From NCBI RefSeq assembly GCF_964275005.1, contig NC_092699.1, positions 18,094,901-18,158,900 of the forward strand: a DNA stretch of 64,000 nucleotides, written 5' to 3'. The notes under the pieces were generated by a model that did no database searches, was not told where the DNA came from, and saw nothing but the letters and a program-made list of their open reading frames with translations. The position numbers were made by a program, and so were the translations under genes. Each line of letters opens with the position of its first letter. Position 1 is the stretch's first letter. This stretch comes from Diadema setosum (taxonomy: Eukaryota; Echinodermata; Echinoidea; Diadematoida; Diadematidae). This document shows, in pieces, positions 12,787 through 23,555 of this stretch.

Positions 12787-13425
12787 GTGATGTGCCTGTT
12801 CGCAGTATGGGCATGAGGAATATTGCCCGTGCTTTGTGTTTGGTCGGCTTGTTGTTCCAGACGTGTAGATGTTCGCCCAGAGTTGCTACTTGTGGTTCTT
12901 CCACATGCAGGTTTTGCCTGCACATCATGTCTCGGGCTCTCTAGCTCAGGCATGTTGGCCTTCTCGGCTGCCTCTATGCGCTGTTTCCAGTTGAGATGGC
13001 GCTTGATGCTGTTCTGACTGTGCATGATCCAAGAACTTTCTCAAATCATTTTCTTTCCCAGATTGCTGCTCTCCTGGCAACTCAGGCTGATCCATCCCAA
13101 GCATATCATCCATCTCATCAACCACTTTCTGGACTGCTTCATTTTCTGCAATTTCTCTCTCCAATTGCAATTTCTGCAACATTTCCTCCCCTTTCGGTCT
13201 CAGCATTTCTGCCTGCATTTCCTCATTCATTTTCCTCTTTTGTTCTTCCAATTGTTGAAGCTTGACTTGTCTTTCCCTTTCCGCAAAAGCCAACCTGGCT
13301 TTCAGGGCTGCTTCCTTCTTTTTGAGCTCACACTTCTCGCTCTTGATTGAGGCTTTCGAAACGGAACTGACACAGCTTGTGTCACTCATTGCTGCTTCAG
13401 ATCTGCTTGAGGGTGATGCAGACAT
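12678..13425 (-). pseudogene. BEL/Pao gag-like N-terminal region
   Basis: A charged, coiled-coil-rich segment (KKKEAALKARLAFAERE and following Glu/Lys/Arg-rich heptads) begins just inside the right LTR and leads to the zinc-knuckle region. Long charged coiled coils are common at the N-terminus of BEL/Pao gag proteins. Fossil. Confidence 0.75.
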
Positions 13426-13549
13426 TTTGTTGCAATGAATACCAACACAGGTTTGACACGAACCGAGAGAGTGCAGACCTCTGCACTGTATTGCAATTTT
13501 ATTGATGAATTACTGTTCTTGTTTCGTTAGATTGCCGTTCGATTATTAT

Positions 13550-14521
13550 TGTGGCTGCCTCAGCTCACGACGACCTCGTTTGCTGAGGAGTTTCGTTCTC
13601 TGTTATACGCCCAGTATTATTATTCGCCATAAGATCCAACAGACGACACTGGAAACGTAGATATACGATTAAATCCTCTTTAATCAGACTGGAATCTAAC
13701 TTGTCATCGATCTTGGAGTGGAGATAATAATCTGAAATAGATGTGATACAGACTCAATTCATACTTGTTTACCCTCATGTATCAAGTTAATAAAACAGTA
13801 ATACTGAAATCTGCACGTATCAGTCCATATAAATGTTAACTTCATCATGTTGTGAACGTACACTGATAATTCAAATTTAACTTTATTTCCATGAATAATA
13901 ACCAAAGTAAATATCAGACAATTTATCTTATTTATCTCCACACACTACTCATACATCCATGCACTATACCCATTCACAAGTACCAACCAACATTTGGATC
14001 ATTTAGCGCATGCACCTGACTTGCACCTTATTTGTCTACTACAATTATTTGTACAGTTGTACTGTCAACCTCCACACAATTATCACTGTCTAACTTACTT
14101 TCTTAGATGAACAAGGATATCACATGGATTACTAACTACAATGTTACTTACATGTAGTACTGTACAACAATAAAGGCATAAAATGTCAGTTCTTACCGAA
14201 TTCGGGCTTTGAAACACAGAGATCATCAAATGAATGCTGTATAGAACTTTCTTATGCGGTTTCCTCGGCTGCAATGCCTTTCTCTACAGAAGTGCACAAA
14301 AGGGGCAGCTCCTTCCCAATATACCAACCACCTTCACTGAGTTGAAACAAGGGGGTCATTATGGAATGTTTACATTAGCTGGGGACGGAGGGCTATATCT
14401 CCTCCTTGGGTTTGCCTAGACTGACCATTTCAGACCTGTTTATGATGGTTAGTCTTGGTCTGTAACTTCACACAAAAACAACAAAGTTACTAAGACCTCA
14501 CTACACATGGCTGTAGTGACA
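13550..14521 (-). repeat. right (5') LTR of the BEL/Pao element
   Basis: 972 bp with TG...CA termini when read on the minus strand (TGTCACTACAGCC to GGCAGCCACA). Its inner end matches the left LTR and both ends match the solo LTR at 4427-6091. It is followed directly by the ATATA target duplication. Confidence 0.92.
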
Positions 14522-15081
14522 ATATATCAAAGAGTTTTCATTTTTCTCAGCGTCACAGCCGTAGAGGTTAACGCACATTCTGGTTGTGTATATAAAAAAA
14601 AAAAAATGTATTACTAAGATTTACTATATCAATGGCGCTGGTTAGCTTGTTGTTGCTGTTTATTTGATAATTTACGATTTCGAATATAGATTTACGCTTT
14701 TGTTCTGAAAGTACATCAGGTTCATGCAAGATACCTGCGGGTGTTTTTTTTTTCTCTCTCTCTCTCCCCGATCTCTCCCATTTCAACCCTAATTCGTTCC
14801 ATGCGCATTTATACACAGATAATGTTCATCGAGCTAATCGTTACGGTGATTCTCGTTATCGTTTGGTAGGCCTACCATGCATGGTTTACATTGTAAATGG
14901 ACCACTTTTCGTGAATTAATGACATACATCACGCTTTCGTAATTAAGCCATAATCTGTAAAATGGGATTGAGTAAATGCAGCTAATCAATATTTCAAACA
15001 GGATGCAATGCTTACAGCTATTTCATACTATATACACAGACACACACACTCTCTCCGTTTGTTGTCTGAAGTTGATGGTTA

Positions 15082-15493
15082 AAAAGAGTTTGATTTTTAG
15101 TGAATTATGTAAGGCTGTTCACAAGTTTGCTATGATGTATATCCATATAAGATCACGGACTATATCTGGATCAAACATTCGGCCTTTGGTGTGAATTTCA
15201 TTCAGCACGAACGTCACAACATTTTTTAAGTTATCATTGTATGACCTTGGGTGGGAATAAAAATTTGCTGTGATGATTATATGACAATGTAAAAATAACT
15301 AATAAACGTAAAGAAATAGAAACTGCAAAACGTATGAATGAATGGTAATGTTTAGTGAACGAATATAATCATAATCACGGTAACTGAGCTGGATTAACTC
15401 TGATGGGCAGAATTTTTTGATCATAATTATTCAAGATTGTTTATCATATACGCTTATCACTCTAATTCCCCTGGGCAAATGAAATATATCGTT
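15082..15493 (+). repeat. segmental duplication, copy A
   Basis: About 412 bp starting AAAAGAGTTTGATTTTTAG and ending AAATATATCGTT recur nearly unchanged at 17207-17637. Differences are few substitutions and one short extra segment in copy B. Copy A has no adjacent tRNA gene; copy B lies between two. Confidence 0.9.
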
Positions 15494-15991
15494 TCATTGA
15501 GGGTTAACCTTCATTGTCATGATCACCCCGCACTGTCATTACCATCCTGCGTAATGCGTAATTTGAGAGACTAATAATAATGATTGCAGTAACTAAGGAT
15601 AAACAAAGACAAATGGAAAATTATTTACACATAAATCGTATACATTAATTATAGTTGATGACAGAATGATAAGGCAACTACATTTTAAACCCATAATAAC
15701 GTAGCAATTAATCGTAATACATGGATGTAATAAAGGTCAATTATGTTATATTATGATACAGATATTATGCATGTAAGCTGTTGTATGAAACATTTCACAC
15801 ATTTATATTTGTGTATACATTGTGTATACGGAAATTTTCATCCCAGAATGAGTTAATATTCTTGTTAATTTCATACATTTGCGTATAAAGTTGTTGAAAA
15901 GAAAGAAAATCATAAAGAGAATGATATGGAAAATTGGTTGTGATGGCGAATTCACATTTGAACTTTTGCGAGATATTGATAGAAACCTCGT

Positions 15992-16228
15992 ATAGGAAAT
16001 ATTATAGAGCACACAATTCAGGGGAATTCAAAGTTTGTTTGATGAAAATCAGTTTTGAAATGGAGTAAAAAAAAGTAGAGTAAAACAAAGTGGTCCTAAT
16101 AAAGGGTGGGTCCCATCTTTTATTGAAACTACTTTATTTGTGGAACATTCAGCCATTTCAAAACTAATTTTCATCAAGAAAACATCCAATTCCTCCTTAG
16201 AATTGTATGCTCTTTCATATTTCATAAG
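15992..16228. repeat. imperfect fold-back repeat
   Basis: GATGAAAATCAGTTTTGAAATGG near 16038-16060 pairs with CCATTTCAAAACTAATTTTCATC near 16152-16174, and the outer words AGAGCACACAATTC and GAATTGTATGCTCT also pair. It looks like a decayed MITE. Confidence 0.55.
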
Positions 16229-16401
16229 AGGCTTTTTTTATTATCACACACAAAAAAGCTGAAAACCTGAAGCCCCATCTCAACCAACAAACTAAACGAC
16301 CCCTTTAAGTTTAGTGCACATGCATTGATTATGACATTGTGAAGTGTTTTGAGATAGGATTAGAAGATAATCGCAAAAAAAAAAAGGTGTTAAAAAAAAA
16401 A

Positions 16402-16480
16402 CAACCCTGCCAGGACTCGAACCTGGAATCCCCTGATTCGTAGTCAGATGCCTTATCCATTGGGCCAGGGCCACAGGGTC
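16402..16480 (-). pseudogene. tRNA-Arg(ACG) pseudogene
   Basis: Minus-strand copy of the neighbouring tRNA-Arg with an intact anticodon arm and T arm. Six extra bases (a GGCCCT duplication) lie between acceptor stem and D arm, and the 3' acceptor strand reads CAGGGTT. The first acceptor pair becomes G-T, and the insertion disrupts the D arm and A box. The adjoining 5' flank is an inverted match to the flanks of the 16987 and 17739 copies, so it arose by local inverted duplication. Probably not functional as a tRNA. Confidence 0.8.
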
Positions 16481-16885
16481 GCTGTGTTCTTGACAGTGAA
16501 CGAAAGGACTGGTATAGATTGCTCTTTTTCCTTTCTCATGTGCACCGCGGTTTTCATCTGTCAAACTGTTCTTAGAGCACTTTATGAATATGCAAAAGAT
16601 GTAGCTAATACCGTCATATTGTCTAAAATTTTCCCATTGATCGCATACCTTCTTGAACAGTATCATATGAAATTGGAAAGGCAGGGGACCATCTTCATGC
16701 GGCATGAGAGCTTGACTAGGAAGATGACCCCAGATAAACTTATAACACAATAAATCTCATAACACAAACACTATAAATGAAACTATCTTCATACAGTAAT
16801 TCTTCTATATCGCCATTCACGATAAATATAGTGAATATCAGTAGTGCACGAGGTGCATGTAGTGCTGTGAGGTGTGCGTTGTGGT

Positions 16886-17160
16886 GTGATGATGTTGCAT
16901 TGTAGAAGTTTGGCATACAAAATGACATAGCATGCAGTGGGGGAAAAAAGCTACCTATACCTTTCGTTCACAGTCAAGAACACAGCGGCCGTGTGGCCCA
17001 ATGGATAAGGCATCTGACTACGAATCAGGGGATTCCAGGTTCGAGTCCTGGCAGGGTCGATTTTTTTTTTTTCACCATGTACTTTGTTATTTTTTTTTTG
17101 TAAATCTTATTTCAGAATTACACTTCGCAAAGATGCATACATATGCAGTGATATTATAAT
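16886..17160 (+). repeat. tRNA-bearing tandem duplication, unit 1
   Basis: Starts GTGATGATGTTGC, includes the whole tRNA at 16987 and extends to the GCAGTGATATTATA downstream of it. It recurs at 17638-17914, and the tRNA starts are 752 bp apart. Confidence 0.85.
16987..17059 (+). tRNA. tRNA-Arg(ACG), acceptor-stem variant
   Basis: A 73-nt copy with anticodon ACG at 17020-17022 and all arms as in the other copies, except that base 5 is G instead of C. This creates a G-G mismatch with base 68 in the acceptor stem. A and B boxes are intact, and a T-run starting at 17061 would terminate Pol III. One internal acceptor mismatch may reduce function, so this copy may be decaying. Confidence 0.8.
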
Positions 17161-17206
17161 CATATATATATATATATACATGTATGTAAATATATTCCTT
17201 TTGTTT

Positions 17207-17637
17207 AAAAGAGTTTGATTTTTAGTAAATTATGTAAGGCTGTTCACAAGTTTGCTATGATGTATATCCATACAGGGTCACGGACTATATCTGGATGAAA
17301 CATTCGGCCTTTGGTGTGAATTTCATTCAGCACAAACGTCACAACATTCCTTAAGTTATCATTGCATGACCTTGGGTGGGAATAAAAATTTGCTGTGATG
17401 ATTATATGACAATGTAAAAATAACTCGGTTTGACAACTGAATGTCCAAACGTAAAGAAATAGAAACTGCAAAACGTATGAATGAATGGTAATGTTTAGTG
17501 AACGAATATAATCATAATCACGGTAACTGAGCTGGATTAACTCTGATGGGCAGAATTTTTTTGATCATAATTATTCAAGATTGTTTATTATATACGCTTA
17601 TCACTCTAATTCCCCTGGGCAAATGAAATATATCGTT
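17207..17637 (+). repeat. segmental duplication, copy B
   Basis: Second copy of 15082-15493, with a short extra segment around 17425-17450. It ends exactly where the second tRNA-bearing unit begins, so the two duplications share a breakpoint at 17637/17638. Confidence 0.9.
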
Positions 17638-17910
17638 GTGATGATGTTGCTCTGTAGAAGTTTGGCATACAAAAATGACATAGCATGCAGTGGGGGAAAA
17701 AGCTACCTATACCTTTCGTTCACAGTCAAGAATACAGCGGCCCTGTGGCCCAATGGATAAGGCATCTGACTACGAATCAGGGGATTCCAGGTTCGAGTCC
17801 TGGCAGGGTCGATTTTTTTTTTTTTTTTTAGCATGCACTTTGTGATTTTTTTTTTATATATATCTTATTTCAGAATTACACTTTTCGCAAAGATGCATAC
17901 ATATGCAGTG

Positions 17911-17914
<4 letters not shown>
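17638..17914 (+). repeat. tRNA-bearing tandem duplication, unit 2
   Basis: Matches 16886-17160, including the tRNA, its 45-bp GC-richer 5' flank (GGGGAAAAAGC, TTTCGTTCACAGTCAAGAA) and its 3' flank. Confidence 0.85.
17739..17811 (+). tRNA. tRNA-Arg(ACG)
   Basis: Sequence identical to the 6160 and 7503 copies: acceptor, D, anticodon and T arms pair, the anticodon ACG is at 17772-17774 and the discriminator is G. A long T-run from 17814 follows as Pol III terminator. It lies in the second unit of the local tandem duplication. Confidence 0.95.

Positions 17915-17960
<46 letters not shown>
17915..17960. repeat. (TA)n microsatellite
   Basis: Uninterrupted TA tract at the end of the second tRNA unit. 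Confidence 0.95.
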
Positions 17961-17962
<2 letters not shown>

Positions 17963-19490
17963 AGAGGGGATGAGATATCGCATAATGGGATAAATGATAT
18001 TTCTAAACGTTTACATGATTTTTTTTTTAATTCCATCATCAGACAGAACAAATAGAAACCTTTCCAGTGTTCGTGAAATGTTATAAAGTATATTCCATAT
18101 TTTGTTTATATATTTTGGAAAATTACAAAAATGTTATAAAGAATATTCCAAAATATTCCAAAATATCAGTGGCTGGTACCAGAGTGCTGCTCTACTGGAA
18201 GGAAAGAGACACAGCAGTGTGGAACCAATACAAAGATTAAATCTTCATTCCAATCTTCGGCTAAGTCATTTACTGCGTTCGTTAGTTTTCTGCTTTTTTC
18301 CCTCTAAACATCTCCATGTGACCCAAGGATTTATCAGCACAAAACTACAGCGTTTACGGTAAGCGACGAATCCCCTATCGCAAACTCTTAGCGCAACTTA
18401 TCTGGTTAGTTCACCATTCCACATTTATTTTGAAGAAGTCCACATAAAATGTACGTGCCCTTCTAAACCTCATTTACTACACAACTGAACTTTGATACTG
18501 ATTTACATTGTTATCACTCTTGCGAGAAGAATGAACTTGATCTGAAAGGTGCTGATGCAACCTGTGACTCTGTATTTAAATGCTGTGTATACCAAACTAG
18601 TCGATTTTGTTACGTACGAACACCGTCTACAGTACGTTTTCCAACCAGCTTGTTAACCAAATTTAATTTGTAATTCACAACTGGTTTGGACATGAACGGA
18701 CGTCGTCCATAGTATGCTTCCCAGTAAAATCGTTTCACATCATCAAAGTCCATCTGAAATATGTAATTTTAATTGATTTTGACACGAACGAACGTCGTCC
18801 TTAAAGGTCTCGCAGGTGATTCGTATTTCACACCTTAATCATACTCAGTTCGAAATACGTAGCCACACCATTACAATCAGTTTGCAACAATACTTGAGCA
18901 GTGTGTTTTATGCTGTAACCCACTGTTGTCTTATTACCAAGGCAGTCGTTGCAACCGGATATTGTCATTTATTTTACCCTTATCAAATTATGTTCAACGA
19001 CTCGCCTAATGCTGTGAAATAACGTAATATTTGTTTTTCTACACATTTCACGGATTGTGCATTGGTATGTACGTAAATGGCTTGACATGAATCTTGTTGC
19101 ATTCAACTGCAGGTTATACTAAACCCAATATGAATGATTTTAATACATTACCTCCAACTTTATTGCTGTTGTTGTTGTTTGTTTTTTTTTCTCCAACAGC
19201 AACCAAAAAGTAATGACATTGGGTACATTGTACCACATGTAATTCAGAATCTGTATCATAATGATACTTTTTTTTTCCTTGTTTACAATAGTAAAGGGTT
19301 GACAAGAGGAAAAAAGAAAATGTCACCTCTGCTCGTCATTCAGTTCACATGTATAGGAGGGAGGGGTGACCACTGTCTCTATTGGAATCGGTTAAAGAAA
19401 TGTATAACTCCGTTCTCGTGTTAATGGTATTCCTGCTTCTGTTCTCAGAGGTTGAGACAGTTGCGTTTACCTTGTTTGATATAGTAAGTT
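17961..19490. other. noncoding region upstream of the LINE
   Basis: AT-rich. Between about 18605 and 18810 three diverged units carry the words ACGAACACCGTC, ATGAACGGACGTCGTCC and ACGAACGAACGTCGTCC, an old tandem array. The LINE 5' end may lie in this stretch, but I could not fix it. Confidence 0.45.
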
Positions 19491-20228
19491 TTGATCTATG
19501 CACATTATGTTCAACGTCATTTATTCCTTCTGTTTTTTATAGAAGGTATATCTATGTTGAAGTGCCAAACGCAAGCTCCACAAAGATTTTTAATTTCTTT
19601 TATAATTATGTGTGCCAAGCGTGCACTTTTAAATGCCTATGATAATAGCACAAAATGTATCGACACAATTCTTATTTGTGACCACATGAACTTGTCCCTT
19701 CTTTTTCTGGTATGCAGATACTCCAGTAGCCAAATTCACGCCCCCTGTCATTATTCCACACCCAGTAAACACAAGCTGTTAACATGTTTCAAGTGTTTCT
19801 TATTTTCTGGTTGTAACCGTACAACCGACATTTTTGCTGTCAATGTCTGTACGTACGTAGCTACTCAAATGTGTCACATTTTTTCAAAGGGGAAAATAGT
19901 CATTCCAGTGTCTCTCCCTGCTTTTTATACAGTTTTCTTGCTGCTTGTACTGACAAACGCAGGTATCTTTCTTTGTAAATCATCCCGTGAAATTCCTACC
20001 TCAAGACAAAAATTGTACTCGTACTTCAAGCTTGGTTTACGCATAATGCTTGCTCATGTTTTGTTTACAGACATTCCTTTGCCAGCTACTCAAGCATCTT
20101 ATATAACTCAGCCAGGTGAATGTCGTCTTCTCTCTAAACAGCAAGCAGCAAACAAGTTCAAAAGCAGAGTTTTGTGTCAACAAGTTTATGTAATACCCAC
20201 TGTTCTGAAACTTTTTCACAATGGCTGA
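19491..20228 (+). CDS. 245-codon open frame before the LINE endonuclease frame
   Basis: The frame is open for 245 codons and its TGA overlaps the ATG of the endonuclease frame by 8 nt. That stop-start overlap resembles the ORF1-ORF2 arrangement of some non-LTR retrotransposons. Against this, I see no RRM, zinc knuckle, PHD finger, esterase or leucine-zipper motif, and the residues (Leu, Phe, Cys, Ser, Thr) are what AT-rich noncoding DNA would give. It may be only LINE 5' UTR. Confidence 0.2.
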   Translation: MIYAHYVQRHLFLLFFIEGISMLKCQTQAPQRFLISFIIMCAKRALLNAYDNSTKCIDTILICDHMNLSLLFLVCRYSSSQIHAPCHYSTPSKHKLLTCFKCFLFSGCNRTTDIFAVNVCTYVATQMCHIFSKGKIVIPVSLPAFYTVFLLLVLTNAGIFLCKSSREIPTSRQKLYSYFKLGLRIMLAHVLFTDIPLPATQASYITQPGECRLLSKQQAANKFKSRVLCQQVYVIPTVLKLFHNG

Positions 20229-21414
20229 GTCAAATAGTGTGAATGATATGAATAATGGAATTGTTGTTATGTCTGCTCATGCACAAGACAAAGAGGATGT
20301 ACCCGTACATGCCACAAATAGCGAAGAGGGTAATAACCCTGATATAATTAGTTTTTTGAACTCACAAGCTCACGAACTGATACTTGATTCTGATGTAAAC
20401 GACACCAGTCCTCAAATACCACCCATAGAATACCACATTGAAGACGACATAATTTCATTATCTCATTCTAATCCAAACCAATTTTTTATTTCACACTTTA
20501 ACATAAGGAGTATAAAAAAAAACTTTGATCAATTCAATATGTTCGTGAATCAAGTTAAATTTGATAGTCAGGTTATCGGAATCAGTGAAACCTGGTTAAA
20601 TGAAACATCACCTTCTTCGCTATTTACCATTGATGGCTTCACACTTTTGACAAAAAACAGGGCAGGTAAAAAAGGCGGCGGAGTTGGGCTTTACGTCACT
20701 CAGAATTTGAATTATGAACTCTTAGACGAACTCAGTTTAATGTCTGAAGTTATCGAGAGTATTTTCATTGAAATTAGGGTTCCAAATAGAAAAAGTATTG
20801 TTGTCGGTGAAATATACAGACCTCCAAATACAAGCCCCACTGAATTTATTGAATCTTTATCCGTACTTTTAGCTGATAAATATTTGGAGAATAAAAGTTG
20901 CTTTATCATGGGTGACTTCAATTTCAACCTTTTAGACTGTCATACCAACTCCGCATGCCAAGATTTCCTCAATGTGATGTTATCCGAGTCCTTTTCACCT
21001 CTTATAAAGAAGCCCACTCGAATTTCAGATGTCACAGCAACTCTAATTGACAACATCTTTGTTAATAGTTCTCTTTCCAGTATCACGTTTGGTGTAATAG
21101 TGTCTGATGTATCCGATCATTATCCGATTTTCGCTGTTCTGCCCAATGTTAACATAAGTAATGCCTCTTTTTATTCGCCCAATTCTGGTTTTCGAGCAAT
21201 GTCAGAAACTAATCTTAATAGACTTAGGGAGAGACTAGGATCCGTTAATTGGTCAATTGTTAATAACCAAAGCGATGCAAACTTAGCTTTTGAACACTTT
21301 TCACAAATATTATCATCCGCATTCAATTCCATTATACCCGTGAAGCCATTTACTCGTTCAAACCGTAAAAAGGTTCCAAAAAAAAAAAAACATGGATTAC
21401 GAAATCTCTCCTGA
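20221..21414 (+). pseudogene. LINE ORF2, APE-type endonuclease part
   Basis: The first ~80 residues are acidic and not recognisable. The apurinic-endonuclease fold then follows with its ordered motifs: HFNIRSI near residue 95, GISETWL near 120 (catalytic Glu), EIYRPPN near 195, GDFNFNLL near 231 and SDHYPI near 298 (catalytic Asp-His). This domain nicks target DNA to prime reverse transcription. The frame is lost at a run of 13 A (21378-21390). The continuation, beginning WITKSLLRSINRKNALFYKY, is in another frame, as expected for the conserved linker between endonuclease and reverse transcriptase. The break could be a real slippage mutation or a homopolymer sequencing error. Confidence 0.9.
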
Positions 21415-23358
21415 GGTCTATTAACCGTAAAAATGCTCTTTTCTACAAATACCGAAGTGATCCAAACAGTCGAACTCGGTCTCGGTATGTGCATTATCGC
21501 AACGTTCTTACATCATCCATACGTTTAGCCAAACGAATGTATTTTTCAAAGCAATTTATCAAGCATAAAAATGACATCAAGAGTACGTGGAAGGTGATAA
21601 ATGAAGCGCTGAACACTTAAAATAACATCGAACCACCTAGGCATATTATTAATAATGATAAGTACATTGAAGATGAAGCTGATGTGGCAGAAGTATTCAA
21701 TGAATACTTTGTAAGCATAGGACCTAACCTTGCCAGCAGTATTCCGCATTCAAATACTGATTTTTATTACTTTCTAAAAGACCAGAATCAGCAGTCTCTC
21801 TTTTTTGAACCTGTCATTGAAGAAGAAATCAAAGATATCGTGCTAAATTTGAACACTAAGAAAAGCTCTGGATGTGATGGAATCACCAATTTTCTCCTTA
21901 AAAACATCATTAATGAAATAGTTATACCATTAACACACATTTTTAATTTATCGTTATCTACTGGCACAGTTCCACAAAAAATGAAAATAGCTAAAGTAGT
22001 ACCAATTTTTAAAAATGGACAAAAAGAATCTGTGACAAATTATCGCCCTATATCTTTGTTAACTTCATTTTCAAAACTTCTTGAAAGGTTGGTATACACG
22101 CGCACACACAAATTTCTTGAAAAGTGTGAAGTTTTTTGTAACTCCCAGTTTGGTTTTAGGAAAAACCACAGTACGACCCATGCCTTACTCACTTTTATCC
22201 ATAAAGTTGCTCATGCTATAGATGATGTCTCCCACACTACTGGAGTTTTTCTTGATTTTTCGAAGGCCTTCGACACAATTGACCACGATATTTTGATTTA
22301 CAAGCTACGACATTATGATATACGTGGGAAGGCTTTGGACTGGTTTCGAGATTATTTATCAGACAGAAAACAATTTGTGAGTATAAATGGCCGTGATTCT
22401 CAGTTAAAGTTAATTTCATGTGGTGTTCCACAGGGCTCCTTACTAGGCCCACTATTGTTCATTTTGTACATTAACGATCTTCCCAGTTCCTCGCCAATTC
22501 TTTCCTTTATATGTTTTGCTGACGACTCCAATCTGTTTTTTACACACAGAGATCCTTATACTCTTGTGAACACAGTGAATAAAGAACTTAAATCTGTGCA
22601 ATCTTGGATATACGCCAACAAATTGTCACTTAATATTGATAAAACTCATTGTATGCTTTTTAGCAATAGTCTTAAAACCCTTCCTTTTCATATTAAGTTT
22701 AATGAAACTGAATTAAATCAAGTCAGTAGTATACAATTTTTAGGGCTTTTTATTGATAGTGATTTATCTTGGAAATCCCACGTTAGTTATTTAAGCAATA
22801 TTCTTTCTAAAAATACGGGTGTTCTTAATAAACTTAAGAGTGTTTTTCCAAGTCAAATTCTGCTTAATCTTTATTCTACTTTGATTACTCCGTACCTTAA
22901 TTATGGTATTCTTGTGTGGGGGAATGCAACTAGAAATCTTCTTGATATACTGTTCCGTATTCAAAAACGTGCCATCAGAAATATCAACCATGTCGGATAT
23001 TTGTCCCACACGAATGATTTATTTTTGAAAAATAAAATACTGAAAATATCAGATCTGTTCAGTTACAACGTCGGCATATTTATGTACAAATTTTCTGCCA
23101 ACGAGTTACCGGATGTTTTTACTCGCATGTTCAGAAAAAACTATTTGATTCATAATTATCCTACCCGCCAAAGTGACGCATTTCACCTTCCACGTACTCG
23201 AACAATTTTCGCTAAAAAAAACGATAAAGTATACGGGCCCTAGATACTGGAATGACCTCTCCCCCGAAATAACAAGCTGCTCGTCTTTATATTCCTTTAA
23301 ACGTAAATTGAAAGAGTTTTTATTGAGTGCATACTTTGCAGACACTGAACAGTCGTAA
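21391..23358 (+). pseudogene. LINE ORF2, reverse transcriptase part
   Basis: After the A-run the frame continues, crosses one in-frame TAA (21618-21620), and is then open from 21684 to 23243. It shows the non-LTR reverse transcriptase blocks in order: GCDGITNFLLK, KVVPIFKNG with NYRPISLL, QFGFRKNHSTTHALL, FLDFSKAFDTIDH, GVPQGSLLGPLLFILYINDL and the catalytic FADDSNLF near 22515. A second frame change lies at the run of eight A at 23214-23221. The C-terminal block GPRYWNDLSPEI, typical of Jockey/CR1/L2 proteins, is read in the next frame to a TAA at 23356-23358. Together with the upstream lesion this makes three defects, two of them in homopolymers. Confidence 0.9.
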
Positions 23359-23474
23359 TGTCTTATGTAATACTGTGGTATGTTATTGTCCAATCAAACA
23401 TTTTGTCAACACGTTGCAGATTCCATTTAGGGTCTTGCCATCAGGCTCTCTGAATTCATCATTAGCAATTCCAC

Positions 23475-23537
23475 ATTTTATTTCATAAACGTTCGATCTA
23501 ATGTGAGAGAGATCCCGTTCGCGCAGGCGCAGTCAGT
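23475..23537 (+). repeat. left terminus of the DIRS element
   Basis: Outer extension 23475-23497 starting ATTTTATTTCATAAACG, then the 40-bp inverted repeat that is shared with 28603-28642. Bases 23475-23508 are exactly complementary to 28318-28351. Confidence 0.93.
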
Positions 23538-23555
23538 TCGTTCCAACATGGCGCG

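Larger units (their letters stand above)
8670..14521 (-). mobile_element. BEL/Pao LTR retrotransposon, broken copy
   Basis: LTR segments in the same orientation bound a minus-strand internal region with gag-like, zinc-knuckle, aspartic protease, reverse transcriptase, RNase H and integrase parts in BEL/Pao order. ATATA stands on both sides (8665-8669 and 14522-14526), a 5-bp target duplication as in this superfamily. The LTR ends match the solo LTR at 4427-6091. The coding region is broken in several places and the copy is a fossil. Where both LTRs can be compared (about 345 bp) they differ at roughly 2-3 percent, so the insertion is fairly young. Confidence 0.92.
14522..16401. other. noncoding region with a duplicated segment and a fold-back
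   Basis: Holds a segment repeated at 17207-17637 (annotated separately) and an imperfect hairpin at about 15992-16228. No exon was recognised. Confidence 0.55.

Noticed and set aside
9011-13350. Many plus-strand frames of 60-160 codons within the BEL/Pao element
   Set aside because: They are antisense shadows of the minus-strand retroelement coding region.
19491-20228. LINE ORF1 protein as a firm call
   Set aside because: The stop-start overlap is suggestive, but no ORF1 domain is visible and the composition resembles AT-rich noncoding DNA; kept only as a low-confidence feature.
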